Of a stretch of 64,000 nt of DNA, positions 20,403-34,727 are shown in pieces (within the stretch, counting starts at the first letter, position 1; the number at the start of each line of letters is the position of its first letter). The notes below the pieces were generated by a model that saw only the letters and a program-made list of their open reading frames with translations, did no database searches and had not been told where the DNA came from. The DNA lies in contig NC_051129.1 in the NCBI RefSeq assembly GCF_014839805.1, positions 4,468,920 to 4,532,919 of the forward strand, read 5' to 3'. The translations under genes and the position numbers were made by a program. The DNA comes from Manduca sexta. Its lineage: Eukaryota > Arthropoda > Insecta > Lepidoptera > Sphingidae.

Positions 20403-21687
20403 CTATTGTTTGCGAAGTTTACAATATTATATATTATCAAAGAATTATTGAGTTATAATTATTGTATATTATCAAAGAAAACTTTTTTTGTTTCATTTAT
20501 TAGTATGGTAAATCCAGATACTATTTGATTATTCTTCGGCAATTTAAAATACAAATATAATAAACAAAATTAAAATCATATTTTATCGTATGAATAAATA
20601 AACAGTACTAATGAAAAATACGTAATAAGATACGCGAAAAGAAGAAAAAAAACTACTTTAGCATAGATCTTTCTTTTAGCTAAATTAACACATAAATTAT
20701 TTATTACTACTAAAGAAAATTATAGTCCAACATTCATTATGTTTTAAGGATGAAATATGATTAGATTTTTTTTACATTAAATCTATGAGGTAAAATAAAG
20801 AATTATTGTAAAAATATTGTCCACAACTTACAATCTCGTAAAGGAAATACCAAACAGAGTTTGTGTCAAAAATATTTTTTCTTAAAGCTCATAACAGACA
20901 TGAATGAACACATTATTAATTAAAACAAAGTCTTAGACGGCACAAGACCTTTTATTACAAACCTTTACATTAAGAGCTAATCCTGTAATTCCCTTGATCA
21001 TATTGGTTCGTTAAATTAGTTGCAAACGAAATGTGGAAATCTTTGGAGAAGCAAAGGCATGTACTTGGTCGAAATTGTTTAATTTATATGGAAAGATTAT
21101 TTAAGCTGAATTAAAACCTAATTTTATTGAATTCACCACCCTTCCTTATTTCGCCGTGATCGGGTAAACATTTCAGTCAGCCGTCGTGGCCACGTAAATT
21201 CGGCAAGCAAGAAAAAAAACATTTGCTTACCTATAAATCAAATTCCATGTTTCAACAAGCGAAGTCAATATGATTTGCCGCTATAAACTGAAAATGGTGA
21301 TAAAATAATTCTAATTTTAAACAACCGAATCATGCTTTTGGGGTCTAAAATAACTTCTCAGGTATTTATACCATAAATTAAGTTATAATTTCAAGAGTTG
21401 TTACAAGACGTCAAATTTCTGCTAAGGTAACTAAACGGCTTCAGAAATTAATTATTGAAATATTTAATTATTTGAAATGGTTGTGGATATCCTGTTTGTA
21501 ATGGTTTTGATGGTATTTATTTGGTGTTAAATTACTTATTTTAAAGTGGATTGCTTTTGTTCAATAGTAAAATGGCCGATGTCTGTACATTATAAATATT
21601 AAGGTAAATCTTAAAGAGGGATCTTAATTATAGCAACAGAAGCCAAAACAACAGTATTTAGAATTTTTATCTGTCTGTATGTTTTTA

Positions 21688-21850
21688 TACGCTTCACGCG
21701 AAAGCTACTACATGGAATTCAATGCACTTTTCACTGATATGATGCGGTGTAACTTAAAATATAAGTTCCATTTTATCCCGGAAAAATATAAAGCGGGAGT
21801 GTTATCCAAGAAAAACTTTTTGACGCGGGCGGAATCGCGAGCAAAATGTA
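21688..21850 (-). mobile_element. Helitron-like/Lep-type repeat fragment, reversed
   Basis: 'cttcacgcgaaagctac' and 'gacgcgggcggaatcgcgagc' bracket it; it matches the family copies at 18348 and 26447 in reverse. Confidence 0.5.
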
Positions 21851-24800
21851 GTTAATGATAAAAATAAAAAAAGACAATTTCAAAACTAAAGACTTTGCGT
21901 TTATTCCTACCTGAAATATACAAAACAGTAAAAAAGAAAACGATTTATAGGTCTCTTGAAAAACAATAATGTACTACCTTCACCGCTTTTTTTATTTATC
22001 ATAACGAATTCAAACTTGAATTATAGCGTACATTAAAAAGTAAATTGGAATATGAAACACCACAATGTTTATAGACTAGTAAAACCGGGCTCTAGTACAG
22101 ATTTGAGAGTCCATTAAATATCCCATTAGATAGACCCTACGGCCCAGTATATAGAAACCATTATGTAGATTGAAGCACTCCTAATAGTAATAACGCGTGT
22201 GAAATTTGAACTAGTTCCACGTATTATATTTACGTCCGCCCACTCAACACAATGCTGTTTTTGACAAGATAGGGTGAACATCCCCAATATTGACAACGAA
22301 CAGCGGGTCCGGTCTAAATACGGTATGTTTATGGCAATCCGTTCGTAATTACGGTGCTTATGGTATGTCAACAGTTTGGTAACACCCTGTATATGGCAAT
22401 TTAGTTAGTGGAATGTTCCAGATTTAATGTTTAATGAGGTGGTGTTTTGAAATGTATATAGTATCGATAAAAGATAGAATTTCTTATTTTAAGACGTGAA
22501 TACAAAAATAAGTAGAGTTCATTTAACTTATAAATCGCACCTTCAAAATAACAACGATGCAAGTGCAAAAAACCATTAAATTGACTTTATAATACACAAC
22601 ATTTGAAAAGTGACAAACTATCCAATGCAATATCGACTTGAGTTAATACAAATTAATGTAAGTCAATCAATTTAATGTTTTCTGGCATTTACATCATTGT
22701 AATTCTAAAGGTACGATATGTTGACTGTCGGTTCCGCTTTAAACCACTTATAAAAACTCGTTAAAACCTCATTAAACTCCAAAGAGAAAAAGGTCTCAAA
22801 CAAAATGAATTATTTAATAAAGGTAACATTTGAAACAGTAACTGGGAATAATAAAAGGTAAAATAATATTTTTCGTTGATTTTTATAAGAATTTATCATC
22901 CTAATAGCTTTATTGTTTTTGACAGACATTATTGTACTTTTGCTAAAAAATATTTTGTGGATCGCGCCTTTTCATTCCGAGTAGTCAGCGGGTCCTTAGC
23001 GAGATTACATTTCTGTCCGCTTCGGATTATATTTAAGACGTAACTTGTGGATGACATGAGAGCATTATAAACAAGAATTAAAAACATTTTGCTTCTATTA
23101 GTAAAAGAATTTGAAGTAAGAATTATTTTATTACAACTACTAAGATATAGAAATTAATTGAAAGACAAATTTATTCAAGTTTCTTGTTCATTTGTAGACC
23201 CTGATTAGTTTGAATTAATAAATAATATTTTTACCAAGTTGTCTGTAATGATTTCTCGTGGCGTCAGTGAATCACGGCACAGTAAACTGAACTCTATTTA
23301 CTTAACAAATCCCCGATGTCCGCATTGAAATTCCTTTGTCCCGTGTAAAGGTGATTGGAAAATCAAAACCTTTGACAGCTCAAAGCAGTATAACAAACTG
23401 TCCACAGACTAATGAAGTATTGGTGTCAGACACGGCAATGCTACTGTAAATCTTACGTTGAAAATGCCAGCGTGACCTTTCTGTTTACACCCTTAGCGAA
23501 TAAGGATGTCGATACGTTCTCCACAAAGCTAATGGTTTTATTTTTAAAAAGTTTTATATACAAAGGTTCCTATTAATAAATCTAATTGTTCTAAACTTAA
23601 AAGGTTTTTAGTCTAAATATAAAGTTCATAGTTAATGTTTTCATTTGCTTCTTCTGACGTCATATATCTCACCGCAGTAAGAGTCTGGAATCCAAAACTT
23701 AAATAGCCATTTCACATCGATCTGTGCAGGCTTATTAATATTAAAAAGCCGCTATTGTTACAAGAGGGGAAACTTTCGTTAGGTCAAGTTTGAAACACAG
23801 CCCTTATTCTCTATACGTCCTGAATCTTAATATGAAATAAGATTCTATTTCTGTTAAATAATTTAACAGTTAAATTATGGCATTAACAGGGATGTACTTG
23901 GGATATAAAGTAAGTCAAACAAATTTTGGAAGTTATCACTTTATTACTAGATTTTGCTCGCAATTGCATTTGCTTTAAAATCCGCCCCTGGATGAATATA
24001 ATAGGTTTGGTACAAAAATATACATATTTAAGGGTAATGCGGGTTGATATGTGAAAGATTTCCCTGAATCCAATTCATAGTTCTAGAGATTAAACGTTAT
24101 ACTAAAGAAACTAGTTGAAGAACATAATCTGGCATTAATTCGCGTAAAATAAAATTGCTTTTTATTAATATTTACTTTGTTAACTTACACTTTTCATTTT
24201 ACCTCTACGACTCAAGTAACTTGTGGTAAAGTATTATTTCTAAGAAGATAAGTATATGGTTTCATTTAGTACCGCAATGTCAAAATGATCCTGTATAATA
24301 CTAACTTCATATAGCATTTAACTAAATGTATAAATATTTTTTTTCTAAAAAACAGATGGGAAGTACCTGTCTCTAGATATCCGGCTAACCATGGTATATG
24401 ATATGTTACATAAAGTATGTAAGGACGCCCAAACCCAACGTTGATGGCTTGTTATTAACCATTGAATATTTCAGTGGGCTCTTTACGAACCTTCCTCAAC
24501 CTTGTTATGTACCCTAACACCTGAGTTTTTCGTATATTTTATGATAAAAATTCAATAAACAAAATTAGGTACACACGTGAAAATTGTTTAGTAAATTAAC
24601 GTAAAACAACGCTTTTATCATAACAAGTTAATAACCACATAAATATTTTATCCATTATTTCCCATCGAAATACCAGCAACAAATTACTATTTAGCCGAAT
24701 CGAAAAAGGAAAATCGAACGTAGAACCGCTCAATTCATAAACCCGTAACCACTAGACTAGAACAGATTACAAAATAACAGATTAGTTAGGTTTGTAGCTA

Positions 24801-25394
24801 AGACTGTGTTGTTTTCGTAAATCTAATTAACATTACAAACCATGTTTATATCAAAACGTAATCTCAATTAATCATGAAGGTTTTAGTTCTGAAATTGGGT
24901 ACTATTAGATACAGCCAAGCTTTACCTAGAAGTAAAGTAGTAAGGACGAAAGGTACAATATTATTACTTAATATGGAGCAAATAATCATTCAAACGTGTG
25001 AGAATATTACATTTCTACATTAATATTTTAAATTAATAAGCCAATCAATTTAAACGTGTAAGAAAGTAGCTTTTTTGCATTCCCAATTTTGATGAATTAA
25101 TATTTCAAAATGAATATTTTAAATTATTAAACCATACAAAACTCTATTTACATTGATTTAATTGATAGCAAATAGATTATGGACGAAGCCATTTTTTATG
25201 GCATAAGACGGTAAAGAAGCACCTGAGATCATAGCTAAGTTCTCCTTATAAATTATAAATTATTTAATGTTACAAATCCTATCGACAGACTTTATCCGAT
25301 ATTTCATTCTCATGCATTCTTTTTGTTTTATATTAGCGTTAACGATTGTAGAAATCTTTTTTTTTATACGAACACGACTAAGTCTCTCCACCAG

Positions 25395-25614
25395 TCAGTC
25401 ACCTGTTATGTGGAGTGGGGTCCAATAGAATGTCGATTGACGAGAGATGATTACCCCTCGACAGTCGACACAATTATGTCGGTCAGTTAGAACCGAATAT
25501 ACACAGGCTAATTCCAGTACGGGGTACACTTACATGGGCCACTATGGCGGATTTTAACGCCTTGTTTACGGTGGTCGCTATCAGGGCGGATTTAAAATAT
25601 ATCCTACCACCAGC
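25395..25614 (-). repeat. Repeat family D, third copy (reversed)
   Basis: 'gtggagtggggtccaataga' to 'atatatcctaccaccagc', the reverse complement of 11021-11234 in order and content. Confidence 0.8.
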
Positions 25615-26446
25615 AAATCTTGGCTACAGACTCGGATACAGCCTTAAAAGTAAGGCAGAATAAGACGATGGGGTGTCCGGAAATCTCTATTAACTAAACA
25701 CTCGTTTATAACTTATACCATGAAAGAAATTCACACTTAACACAATCATAATTAACCCAACTACTACTAGAAATAACGATCATAAATCTCGCCATAAAAA
25801 TGTAATATCCGTTCATAAAATGTCATAATCCGAACTGCATGTGCATAAAACATCGGCCGTTACCATTTGTCTGTCTTCGACTAGCTCGTATATCCATTTT
25901 ATTATCGAAAAGGAACAAGGGATAACACAAGTACCCCATTCAAAGGTTTTACTTTTAAGATCCAAATCTATTTTGCGAAGGAATAAAATGTTAAGAAAAT
26001 ATTATTACATCGCTCCAGGACACGTCCACTTCAATTGAATATCGTATGCCGAGGGTCAAATTCTCTAACCGCGTTATGACGGATTATTGCGTTCAAATCT
26101 TATTGAATGTCGTCTTCTGTCGTCTGTGCAAATTTAAACGATAAGTTTATGTAATAAGCATGGACAATTCGATCACGGAGGGACATGTTTGAGATTATCT
26201 ATTTATGACGGGAATATGAAAAGGGGTACTATATTTCGGTTGTATTTTTATCATTTTATGTGTCATGTTATTTTATTACTTTTGCCGCTTTATATTATTT
26301 AAGGTACATATTATATTTAATTTTATTTTCATAGAAATATGTATGAAGCGCATAAAAAATATGTAAAAATAATAATTTGCGTATTAAAATTGTGTTCATT
26401 TCAAAGCTGATGCAGAACTCGTAATCCAATTTACAGTTTTATTTCT

Positions 26447-26705
26447 TACTAGCTTTTGTTCGCGGCTTCGCCCGCGTGAAGGAGTTTTCCGGGATATATT
26501 TTTTTCCGACTTTCTTGATGTGTACACCTACATTATGACCAAATTACAAAAAATCCTTATTAATTGTAGCCTATGTGTTATTCTGATATATAACCAATAT
26601 TACTCTGTAAAGTTTCAACCAAATCCGTTCAGTAGTTTTTTCGTGAATGAGGAATAAACATACATCCATCTTCACAAACTTTCGCATTTATAATATTAGT
26701 AGGAC
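26447..26705 (+). mobile_element. Helitron-like/Lep-type repeat, near-complete end
   Basis: From 'tactagcttttgttcgcggc' through 'ttcgcccgcgtgaagg', 'tcaaccaaatccgttcagta' and 'tttcgcatttataatattag'. This ordered set of motifs is the familiar 3' half of a very common moth repeat. Confidence 0.7.
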
Positions 26706-29700
26706 GTCGTTTTTTTCCCTATCGCCGTTTATAATCACTAGTATGGGTGCAATAATTCTGCTTGCCATTTTTAAATCTCTTATGATAATTTTGCTCACGT
26801 AAACCTATCAAGCCTTTAGATTTGATGAAGTCACCATGTTTTAAAATTTGCATATTAAATTTCCTGTGCCAATAGATTTTCTAAGAAGTTTTACAGTTAA
26901 GTTAACCTAACGTTAAGAGATAGGTGTAAGGAATTACTAAACATATTTAGCATAAAATTAAAGAAAACGTGTAGTTGGAAATTAGCATTAGCTAGTGTGA
27001 ATTTCTCTCGGAAAAAACTCTTATTGTTATTTAAATTTAAGATAGTTTAAGTGTGTCTTATTTCCTCTGAATTGTTTTAGAGATGTTAATACATTAGTCG
27101 CTAGTAACATCCAAATATTTATCCAGTAAATAAATGCTTTAGTTTCTAAGGTTTATCCCTTAAAGCAGCGAAAGACCGCAGCTCGTAAATATAAAATACT
27201 ATTACAAAAGGGCGCCTAACTTGAAGTAGGCAAAATATGTTTTCCACATTATTCATAATTAAAATCCTGCATAATGTAAACACCCTATTCTAATACACAA
27301 TTTGCAAGTTTTTAAACTAATTACTAAGCACTACAAGTATTTCTACGAGCCTTCGTTGCACCTGCACCCAACTTAATTAGAATAAATAATAGTGGAGTTC
27401 CTTTTCAGATAAAGTGGCAGTGCGAAGTTAACTCATAAAGTTAGAGTTCAACCGTAAAGCAACACAACTAGTAGGGTGACTACATTTCGATGTAAGATTA
27501 ATTTCTGTCAAAATAATATTTAGCTACGAAGTTGTGTCGGAATTAATTTGGCTAACTAGAATGTCAGTTAGTTTAAGTAGGTTTAAAATCTTTTTAAGGA
27601 AATTGTTATCATTGCCTTAAGAAGTAATCAAAAACTTTTTAATAACCTATATCTATGTTACTTTTATAGTAATTATATTGCGGCGTAAATTTTAAGATAG
27701 TGGGAACGAAGATAGCTTTGCTATCTAATTTTGCTGTAATCTAGTTTTCTTTTAGTGCTATAATGCAAAAACATAATTCGTTTTATTGTTATGTTTCGAT
27801 TTATAAGTTTTTCTTTATAATTTATCATGAAAGGAATTTATAAATATTTTAATTTTAAATGTGCCATTAGTAGTTTCATTACCTTATATCATTAACATAC
27901 TATCGAGAGGAATCAAAATAAAAAAATATATATTAAATGTTCTTTATACAAATTTAAATCCAATTTCTTTGAGCTAAAAAGTCTCTTAAAATTGCGAACA
28001 TAACTACCATACTCTAACACATTCATGGCGGGATGCCGAAAGCGGTCCCGGGTAAGTTAAATTATTACCACAGTATTTACCTACGACAAGTAAATTACAG
28101 AGATATGCGCATTCATACTACGTCAATTAAGTTCCATCACATTATGTGATAGGTTTGAGTCTAATGTCAAATAGGGAACAAATTCCAATCTCCGGCAACT
28201 TTACATTAAAACAAATTCGCAGAGAGACATTCAAAATACAACACTATGTCCTGTTTCCTAGCGTAAACCACATTAAACAATTAGTTTAAGACAAAGTAAT
28301 AATGCGAAGTGCTTAAACTATACGAGTGGAACAGAGAAGCGAAAAGTCCCCAAGGAAATATGTGTAAACGAAGGATAATGACATGACCGCCGAAATATAA
28401 CCGCGCCTCGAAATTGGGTGCGTTTATGATATAAGTTAATCGATATTAACATAAAAATAAAAAATAATAAAACATTTAACCGCCATTTAGAATAAACGAT
28501 CCCAATCGCTTTTTTCGATCTGTGTCAAAATGGACCATTCAGAACAAAGTATTTTTGACATATTTACAAATGAGTTACTTTGATTGGTTCTTTGTCGGAA
28601 TCGGATTGAAGATTGAGATAGAGATTGTTTATTGAAAACTGATGTGAATTAAAGAAATTTGGAATTCCTGATGGATGTAGTCAGCAGTAAATAAGTCATT
28701 GAGAGGGTTTAAAATCTTAGTTCACCACGCAGGCCTAGTGCGAACTGGGGTTAATATATTATTTCAATAAAAAGAAATTAAGTTTACGAACGTCATTTAT
28801 GAAGGATCTGACGCCCCAGGTCCTATTTTTATACCATTGATGAATTGTAGTTATTCTAGTTGCATGACGACCTATAGAGATAGTGATATAGATGTCAAAT
28901 CTATTTTTTCTTAACCCGTTAACCAAATTTGCCTTTCAAGCTAGACAAAAAACGCAGAAAAGAGAAGTCCCTGTCTAGTAATTTACAACGAACGATTAAA
29001 CATTAATATAATTTTAATATTTTTTAATCCCCTAATGAGACTGCAGCATGCTAGTCACGAGTGTTTTGTCGTTACCATAACATTTAGTTAATTACAAATG
29101 CGTGTACGATAACTAGTAATAACTAACAATATTATCTTATATCTATTACATATACCCATTATTAAATTCAGTTATAATTGCCGACGGTAAAGCAAAATTG
29201 AAGATCTAAACTAGAACTGTGATAAATAATTCATTTACAATCTATATTTATTGCAAATAATTGATGCTGTTTCATGAATACTTGCTCTATTTTGACTATA
29301 TTATAGATTAACGTAGGCGCGAAGTTTATCAAACCAAATGACATTTCCATTATTTATTAAGGATCAATATCTGTTATCAATATATACGGTTCAGTAACTC
29401 GAATTTGTGTTGAAATTAAAGGGTATGTGATGGTATAATTAGACGGTTATTAAACTACTTCATAAGTGATAGCGAACACACAGCATTATTTGCACACAAT
29501 TTTAATAATTTTTATTATGAGGTTAGAAATAAAAATTACAATTATTAGAAATCATTTATATAATCTAACACTGGAACTATAATTATAATTCATGTAAATA
29601 CCTACGTGGTTCATACATTTAGTATAAATTTAAAGAAAACCAAAAATACGATATCTTAGGCCACTGACTATACAATATGGCCGCTATAACAAATGGCGGA

Positions 29701-31514
29701 AAAGTAATCTTAAAGTGACATGGGTACAATCTCGATAAATGAATGCTATTTTGAGAATATTGCTATCGTATCTGGAGGGAAGTATTTCTCAAATTTACCC
29801 CACATTACTTATCTAAAATACCTGTGACATGCGATTTTTACACAATTCACATTAGAAAACCTTAACTTAAGACCGTGTTAATAGATTCAACTCAGGTTCG
29901 CTCTGTAGAGCGATATCAGCTGAGACGCTGTCAAATTAAAGTCAGCATCTTAGGATCGATGGTATTTAATAAACAGGTATGAACATAATCTCAAATGACA
30001 TTTTAAGTCCTAGAATGTAATGGATTTTGACAGTTAATTTCGTTTATTTCAGCCCAGACTTAGCTGATAACAGGCCGTTGATTGACAGCTCAAGTTTTGT
30101 TTACTATATATCAATACCTAAATATCTACTTAAAGTCCTACTCAAAGGTGAGACTGGGTTATTAACACGATCCTTTATCGGCCTAAAATATGATAATAAA
30201 ACTTTGCAGGCGCAAATTTTTTATTTCTTATTAAAAACCTCATTTAAAGCGCATTACCACTATCTACAGATATATCAAATGTGAAAATTCTCACATGAAC
30301 AATTTTAGTTTTAGTTTAACTAACTTCTTACTACTTTTTTACTTCCCGTAGACACATTAAATTGTGATAGATGTTACTGAAAACTACTTCTTTACCAACC
30401 AAAAATGATATTCACACAGACAGGGACAAGAGTTCAAGTTTACGTATTTTAAATGTCATTAAATTTACCACAGATTAAATTACCCGAAGCAAACTTTCGT
30501 GTTAGCACGGAAGATAAAAGGGTGCAACACCTTCTAAGGAAATAAGTAAAATATTTGTCTCCTTTGAATACCAAACTTCGTGAATATTGAGAATCCCTTT
30601 GTATAATTAAGATTCTGTAGGTCTTTGCGGCTTTCAATCTTTGAGTGATCTAATCGTAACTGATTTGGTTAATTTAGGAATTTGTTTTTTTTTAGCTCTT
30701 GACTATGTTTGAAATAGTTCAATAGGGAGAGTTTTTTTAAATGTTTTCAAGAAAAGAACCGTTCAATTCGAACCGAAAAAATATGTTGGTGCAAATCCCG
30801 TGATAGCGTGACCTCGTTAAATTTCTGACTCATAACTTAGTAAATATGGGTGCAATATTAATTGCCTTAGTTTGAATGTCAAAAGAAGCTATAATGGCTA
30901 ATTATAAGTAGGTACCGAATATTATCGCAAGAAGGTAAGTACTGTAAATTTTAGATTTTTTTTTGTAATATTAAATGAATATTTTAAATGTATGTCGTTA
31001 TCTATACTTCCGTAGTCAGCCAGTACTTTCAACCCAAAAAAAATCTTCTTAGTGCCCTTCCACTTTGAAAAAGCTAAAAAAAAACAGGAATTGATATATG
31101 TACTCTATCACCTTTGCTTCAAAAGGCAGTCTTTCATTAACTAGGCCTATTCACATAACTGAATATACTTCCATTATTTTATGTCCACGATATTCTATTA
31201 ATACTATACGCCATCCAGTTAATCCTCTTAATACGATTAAACGGGCAAGCCTAAACAAATTTAATAAATCACACCATTATGGGTGAATGGGTAATGGGTA
31301 AGCCTGAGAATACCCAATATCTAAACGGCAACGTATTTACATTTGACATTGGCATTATTGCCAAAATTCCGGGAAACATCTTATTGGTTTACACGGATTG
31401 ATTGTTAAACGGCGGTCATCGGTCTATCGCGTAATAAATCAGGGCTTAGCAACTTGAGTAGAAGTTGGAATGATTTATTAATAGAATGAGGTCAAATCTT
31501 ATTTTTATTTTTTA

Positions 31515-32245
31515 TTGCAGACACGAGCATGCCGCTTGGTTGATGGTAAACGATACGACCACCCATAAATAGTAGCAATACCATACAGATTTAAATTACA
31601 AGTAAGAAGGTACTGCGGACCGGGAGACGCAGCGTAGGCAGGCCCCCCACGAGATAGACCGACGATCTGGTGAGGGTCGCCAGAGTCCGATGGATGAGGG
31701 CGGCCCAGAACCGGTCCCTGTGGCGCTCAATCGGGGAGGCCTATGTCCAGCAATGGACGATTCAAGGGCTGAAATGATGTTGATGATGAAGTAGGTACCG
31801 TTTGGTAATCCACTGCGATTGTCACCGTTTTTTTTTCGCGGACAAATACGCTATATCGCTACCATCACTTGGGGGTGTGTGGAACGGATATGTTGGTTTC
31901 ACCAGTCTTACGGTCCCATGTCGACACTCGGGAGTATAGCATCATCCAAGCGAGAGTTGGACCGAGTCCCTTTACCCGTTTACCCCAGACCGGCATACCA
32001 ACCAAAACCCACGGTGGCTTCCTTCGGCGCAAACGGGGCGGTCCCGGGGCATCTTGTTGCACTAAGATAGCTGCTCAGGGTCGTCCCTGGCGCTCGTCAC
32101 CCTAAGGTATATGATGTTAAGTCTCATAATGTCCAGTAATTACGCTAAGTGCAACGTCCTTAGAATTGAAATACAACAGGTTATGAATACTGCTGCTTGG
32201 TGGTAGAAATAGACATTGCGGTTGTCCCTACTCAGAATCTAGCTT
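31515..32245 (+). repeat. Composite interspersed repeat split by an RTE insertion
   Basis: Left part (31515-31611, 'gatggtaaacgatacgacca') and right part (31794-32245, ending 'tgctgcttggtggtagaaat') belong to one common moth repeat by order of motifs. The RTE tail sits between them, and 'aaggtac'/'taggtac' at its edges may be the target duplication. 31860-32110 is GC-rich; the overlapping ORFs there are not believed. Confidence 0.55.
31612..31793 (+). mobile_element. 5'-truncated RTE-type LINE fragment
   Basis: One frame translates to GRPPTR-stop-TDDLVRVA, then WMRAAQNRSLWRS and IGEAYVQQWT, the characteristic RTE C-terminus; the stop is a TGG-to-TAG change. The tail is gatgttgatgatga. Only the last ~60 codons remain, so it is dead on arrival or decayed. 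Confidence 0.8.
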
Positions 32246-34617
32246 CATTTAATTTATTTATTTCAATTTAAAATAAGGCAATCTATAAAACAATCAATAC
32301 AATATGCGATATTATTTTATTTAACGGCATGAGAGAATCTTGAACTCTATTTAAATTTAATGCAATATGACGTTATTACCTCGTGACATTTTTGAAATTC
32401 ATAGAATTCTATAAAATCCTTCTTTGCATGATATTTCTATACAAACGTGCAATATACACCGTTAGAGACATCCATAAAGGGAACGTATATAGATGTATGA
32501 AAGCAAAACATTGATTACTTTTTTTTATTGACATCACAATATGGTATGAATGAATAGTATTTATCCGTATTTTTTTCGATAAAAAATCAAATCGAATGAC
32601 TTTATTATATGAAGAAAGTTATTCCGTTATATTTATGAATCCCATCTTTTATTTACAGCTGGGTTGATTAATCCTTTTAAAAGTTCTAGAAATGCACGTG
32701 GAAGATACGTTAAGGTATTAAAAATACCAAAATCATGATCCATTTAGCGCACCTATATCAAATCTAAACAGACGAAAGTTCATTATAATCTGAAGTTCCA
32801 TTAATTACGGTTTTCAACTAAACGCTATGTCACTCTGTTTCAATTAAAATATTTTGCTCTTCAATGTAAGCATTCATGTTCAATGAAAAACTGAGACTGC
32901 GATTTTTGATATGCAATTATTTGCTTTATGTAGACTATTCTTAATAAAAGGGTATAAATAGTCAAAGTTAACGCTTTTACCGAACGTTTATTGGCTGGTT
33001 TTATATTTTCATATACCTGTCCACGTAATTTGAAATTCCGTCGGCAATGAAATAAATTTTGGAGATCTCTTAACGATCCAATATTCTTATATTTATTTTT
33101 AATAAAATTATTTCTCACACATAATTTAAATTCCTGTCATAGCTCTGAAATAAGATCAACAAACACCCTGTAAAATATATTTCCTACCCGTTAAAACTAT
33201 AAGGCAAGATGTATTCGAATTTTCTTTTCAATCAGCACCTTGTAAGCTTTCAAGCCCGTTTCATTTGATATAAAAGCTCATAGCGCGATATTTTGTAATA
33301 AACATCCATTCAACATGAACTGGGGAAAGAATTCTTATGCTTTTACTAAACACATATTTCTCCACTTATTGAATCAACGCCTTCAAGTGTAAAATACTAC
33401 CTATATACCTGTAGCAAATTGGAATTGAGACGGCTATTTTACCGGATTAATATATCAAAAATATTACCGACGTTTTCTAGATCGCTCTGAATTGAACACA
33501 AAACCATCGCTTTCCAGTTTCCGTGACCAATATAAAATGAACTCGATTTCGAATGTCGATATGATTTTAATTCTCACAAGGTATTTAACTAATCTCATAG
33601 TTTATAGCGGCTTTTGAGATAGCTGTACTTCTCTGCCGAATTAGGTCATCCACGATATAAACAAAACTATAAGAGAGTGATTTAGGAAGAAAATTTAGTT
33701 AAATGAAATGTAAGCAAGTTATATAAACAAGACAAACTGATTTATATCCGCTCACGTGTGTGCAATACATCTGATTGTTTGACTCCGGTGATACTGTTGG
33801 GCGTCTTGTTTTGTGAATAGGTTTCCCGCAAGTCTCAAGGCAAATCATGTATTCAAACAGAGATGTGTTCTTTGTCTCTCCTGCTTTTATTTTCTAGATA
33901 ATGTAAAACACTAAAACTTCTTCACGTTTCGACGCTGTTTCCTTGTTATGAAATTGTGCACAAGGTTTATTTTTTAGGAATAATCCCTGACAAGTATTTT
34001 TAATTGAAAAACGCACTTTTATTCTTTTAGGACTCTTCTATCTCTTGCTTGATCAAGTTATCAATTCTCAGAGCTAACGTTTCAAGCATGTGAGTTTTTT
34101 AAAGCCAGTTAAATAATAATCTATCAGTCTTACTTATAAAAATTTCGCAACCCTATGCATATTTAAAACACAAATTTACTCGATCGGCTGTAAGTCAAAA
34201 CCCGCCATCTTGCCTCTTAATAAGGTTTAAACCAGAAAACCTATGATTTTTTTGACAGCTATTTAAGCAATTCTTAAGCACCGCTTAACGCTAAAACAAG
34301 TTTATAAGTAAGACTGTACCTATATGTGATAACTGCTGATTAACAGTAATTTAACAGCTAAAATAAAATCCGTTATAATTCCAATACAAACATCGTAGGT
34401 TAGGTAAAAGTAACTTTGTAATTGAACTAAAAAAGAAGCCGTAAATAATAGTCAAACTTTCAATGCAAGTTAATAAAAACAATAACGTTTCAAGCAACAA
34501 GGTATTTTAAGATAACGAAGGCAAGGTAAGAATTCGCTAACCCCCTACATCTCCCGTCTCGTCTATCAATTGATACATGTCATTGTTGCCTGGTCTCTAT
34601 AGCAGCATTGTCTTTAT

Positions 34618-34727
34618 TATAAACCGACTTGCCTTCCGTTACCTACACAGTTGTGGTTTTGGTATACAGTCAGGCATTTGAGCCTACAGCGACATCGTTT
34701 GTGACATGTCTACAGAAAATCCGGGTA
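34618..34727 (+). promoter_or_regulatory. Candidate core promoter and first exon inside AT intron 1
   Basis: TATAAA starts at 34618 and the Inr-like ACAGTT has its A at 34649, exactly 31 nt apart. After a 57-nt leader an ATG (34706) opens MSTENPG..., either a 37-codon ORF or a short first exon ending at CCGG|GTAATG. The strand is opposite to AT. No downstream exon was identified; an LTR or repeat promoter is equally possible. Confidence 0.3.

Noticed and set aside
28025..28051. ATG followed by a perfect-looking donor (CCCGG|GTAAGT)
   Set aside because: Only nine codons and no promoter or partner exon seen; likely chance.
31819..32105. Three overlapping ORFs in a GC-rich patch
   Set aside because: High GC lowers stop frequency in several frames at once; the patch belongs to an interspersed repeat and shows no domain.
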